From contig CM048557.1 in the NCBI GenBank assembly GCA_026413225.1, positions 59,944,987 through 60,008,986 of the forward strand: DNA of 64,000 nucleotides, written 5' to 3'. Numbering within the stretch: position 1 is the stretch's first letter; the number at the start of each line of letters is the position of its first letter. A program made the translations under genes and the position numbers. The notes beneath the pieces are model-generated. The model saw only the letters and a list, made by a program, of their open reading frames with translations, was not told the DNA's origin and searched no databases. Positions 61,301-64,000 of the stretch are shown here, in pieces. Source of the stretch: Otis tarda. Taxonomy: Eukaryota; Chordata; Aves; Otidiformes; Otididae.

Positions 61301-64000
61301 TGTATTTATTACACACTTCTGAATAAGTCATGCCCAATATCTAGGACAAACAATGCATTAAACCCTAAAGAACCCTTTGAAAGCTTTTTGCCTGCTGGAG
61401 GCAACAATGAAAAAGTAACATGATAGAAAGGGAACAGTAAATCATTCATGAGAATGATTAGAAACAATCTGTGGGTGAGGTGCAACAAAACAACACTGAA
61501 ACCAGCCAGTGTATTCTTCTGGAGTATCTCTTCTTTTAGAGGATGGAGTGGTTGTGAATAAGAAGTCCTGCTTTGTGGTATTTAGTACCAGTTACAAACC
61601 CATGGAGAACAGCACAACTCCAAGTTACAGCTTATTCAGATGCCCCATGACTACATCAGGCACTGAAGCAAAAATGCTACTGTGCTTAAAATCACTTGTG
61701 CAAATAAGGCTTAACTTAATAAAAAGGCATGTTAAGGCCACTAGTGAAATAATGACTGAAATTAGACTCCCAAGGGCTGAATAACATTTTACACCAGTGA
61801 TCTCACTTACATGCACACGATCATTTTGGAGTCCTACAATCACGTTCTGAAAGAGTTACAGTGCCAAACTGTTCACAGCTACCACCTAATCTAATCCAGT
61901 TGTTGTAGCATAGTTTCCCACAGGAGTGTGGTAGCCACAAATCATGCTATTAGCACTTATTTTAGATCCCTTCGAACTCCAGGAGAATGCCTGTTTCAGG
62001 AAAGCTTGTTTCTTAAAACTATCTCAAGTTAAAAGTTCAAAAACAATCAATGTGGACAACACTTGTTTCTTAAAGAGTCTTAAAATAACATCCTTGAGCT
62101 TCAAGGCAAAATTCAGCCTCCGTTATGCATCTGAGCATTCACTGACCCAACTGTATGTCTTAAGACCTTTCAAACTGATTTTGAAAACAGTTCAAGGCAG
62201 TAATATCCTTGTAAGAAAGTTCTGCCTTCACTGTGTCTCTTTGTTTGTTCTCAACAAGAAAAATGTATATTAGGTCAATAAAATCATGCTAGACTTCACA
62301 GTCAACACCATGTTTGGCTTGGGTTCACATTCAATAATATTTTTAGCCTCTTTTCTTAAACAAGCAAGATTTATGTCATTGTGGTGTGTGTGCACCTGCC
62401 TGTCTCTTCAGCCCAATCTAACTGTCCCTGAACCCACTGGATAATTCCAAATACAGTGACATTCAGGTACGTGAAGCATGGATATCTGTCTATCATGGGT
62501 AAAGTAAGACATTATTAGTGCTTCAGGTCAGCTTTTATTAGCCATCACAGAATCCCCATAGGCCAAAACCAGACTTAAATCATCACACCACTCTTGGAAA
62601 TCATGTGTGTTATCAGTTATTTTAATATTGCTACAAGACTATGTAATATCCTAAGCATGCATAACACTTGGCATGTGCAAACCATAGAACAAAGTTTCTG
62701 CCTCTATTTTCTTATTTTAAGTACCATTCCTTTTTTTTTTTTCACCTCTGTTTGGCAAATAATTTACTTTAGTAATATAAATATTTGAGCTGCAAACCAC
62801 CAAAGCATTCAAAAACTTTGGCACTGAGTTGCAGTCATGTATTACTTGCTTCAGTACAAAAGGTAATCCCTGAATTTCTGTTAAGCAGCTTGCACCAGCA
62901 GTACTCAAGCTTAAAGCAAAACATACCAAACAAGCAGCAAATTCTGAATTACAAGCTACAAATGCAACATTATCCACTACAAAACCTGCAGCGTCCTGCA
63001 AAATACCTTCAGTGTTTCGAGAGAGGCAACTCTGTAAGGGATATAAAATCAGACTTTGGAGACAAAACTTTTCTGCTGTATGTGTAGCAGCCTGCTTCCA
63101 AATCCACAGCTCCGTCCTCCCAGCCAAGCAGCCCTTTAGAAGGTTTTGTTCTGGAGACTATGAAGATTTTCCTTTGCCTTCAAAACAGACATATCCTTTG
63201 CTTTCAGCACAAGCATGAGGGATACCTTCTCCTCTACTAGATCTGCCAGTAGAAGCACAAGCGCAATCCCTAGCTGGGCCCCCGTACTGCGTCCAAACCC
63301 CGGCTCTCCTAGCAATGCTCTCATATTATTTTAAAGCAAAGAAACTCCTCCATGCTCAAATGAGTAGAACACAACAGCAAAACATGCTGTAACCAGCAGT
63401 GCAGACCCCTAGAAACTAGCTCAGCAGCCACATGTTTCTGCCCAAAGGAGAAGGGCTTTGAGGACATTTGAGATCTTCAAGGTCTCCCCAGACTGGGAGG
63501 GGTTCTAGAGAGAGGCTCTCAAAACCAGCGGCTACCACATCTTCCTCTTTGGCAAAGTACAAAGCCAACAGGTAACTAAACACTCATTAGGTTTTTTTAC
63601 TACTTAGAGTTAACATCTGCTGGGAAATCAAACCTGATAATCACAGCACTGGTTGCCAGACCATCAGAGGCCAAAGAAAACGGATGAGAAAGGATGTGTG
63701 TGTGGAGGTGTTGGCAAAGCACACGACAACTGCAGAGGACCTCAGCAATTTCTTTAATGAAATGGAAATGAAAGTGTAAATTGCTAAAGTGATACTGGAA
63801 GAGAGATTTAACTTAACACACAAGCAGGCAGATTTTGATGTCTGAAGCCTGGCTATGACAAGTAGCAGGGAAATGGAAATGCAGCGGTTGCTAATGGTCG
63901 TAATGCACAGGCAGGCAGCGCTGACAGCGTGTTCTCAGCTGGAAGCTATATTCCCCAGGGACTCCTTATCTTCCACAGCCACTTCTTTCAGCAACCATAT
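58341..64000. other. AT-richer right flank, no gene recognised
   Basis: Only short frames on both strands. No repeat family I can name. It could be intron or intergenic DNA of a gene beyond the window edge. Confidence 0.55.

Noticed and set aside
1-64000. Retroviral or other viral genes, CRISPR arrays, tRNA genes
   Set aside because: No gag/pol/env-like frames, no paired LTRs, no spaced direct repeats of CRISPR type, and no convincing tRNA B-box with a cloverleaf.

Overview
The window looks like nuclear DNA of a bird, or possibly another CR1-rich sauropsid. The diagnostic signal is a set of CR1 LINE copies with the typical avian 3' end (short ATTCTATG-type terminal repeats) in both orientations, together with older, decayed CR1/L3-type copies. 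There are no operons, ribosome binding sites or CRISPR arrays, and most long open frames lie in GC-rich or repeat DNA and look like chance.

One protein-coding gene is well supported. It lies on the minus strand from about 41.2 kb down to 19.3 kb. Twelve coding exons were assembled by eye from splice sites. Every junction keeps the reading frame, and the product is 660 codons plus a stop. The protein belongs to the Sec6/EXOC3-like family, closest in layout to TNFAIP2 (M-Sec) and EXOC3L4. I could not separate these two from the sequence alone, so no symbol is given. The N-terminus is lysine-rich with a thrice-repeated motif, the body is Sec6-like, and the C-terminus is a cysteine cluster. A TATA-like box lies about 210 bp upstream of the first ATG of the model, with an imperfect kappaB-like site about 100 bp further upstream.

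Layout: 1-19.3 kb is the GC-richer flank downstream of the gene. It holds two old CR1/L3 copies in plus orientation, one old CR1 and two younger CR1 fragments on minus, one younger CR1 on plus, a seven-copy 50-bp minisatellite beside a CpG-rich patch with a NotI site, an (ATA)16 microsatellite and candidate minus-strand polyadenylation signals near 15.18 and 14.79 kb. 19.3-41.2 kb is the Sec6-like gene; its intron 7 begins with a sense CR1 that touches the donor site. 41.2-49 kb is upstream DNA without recognised exons. At 49.28 kb a TATA box followed by a CpG-rich stretch suggests a plus-strand promoter pointing away from the gene. 49.6-64 kb is AT-richer, with two CR1 copies in opposite orientation and no exon I can support.

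No second coding gene is recognised. In human the paralogues EXOC3L4 and TNFAIP2 are adjacent, but neither flank here shows a second Sec6-like copy. All calls come from reading the sequence; no alignment or database search was run.
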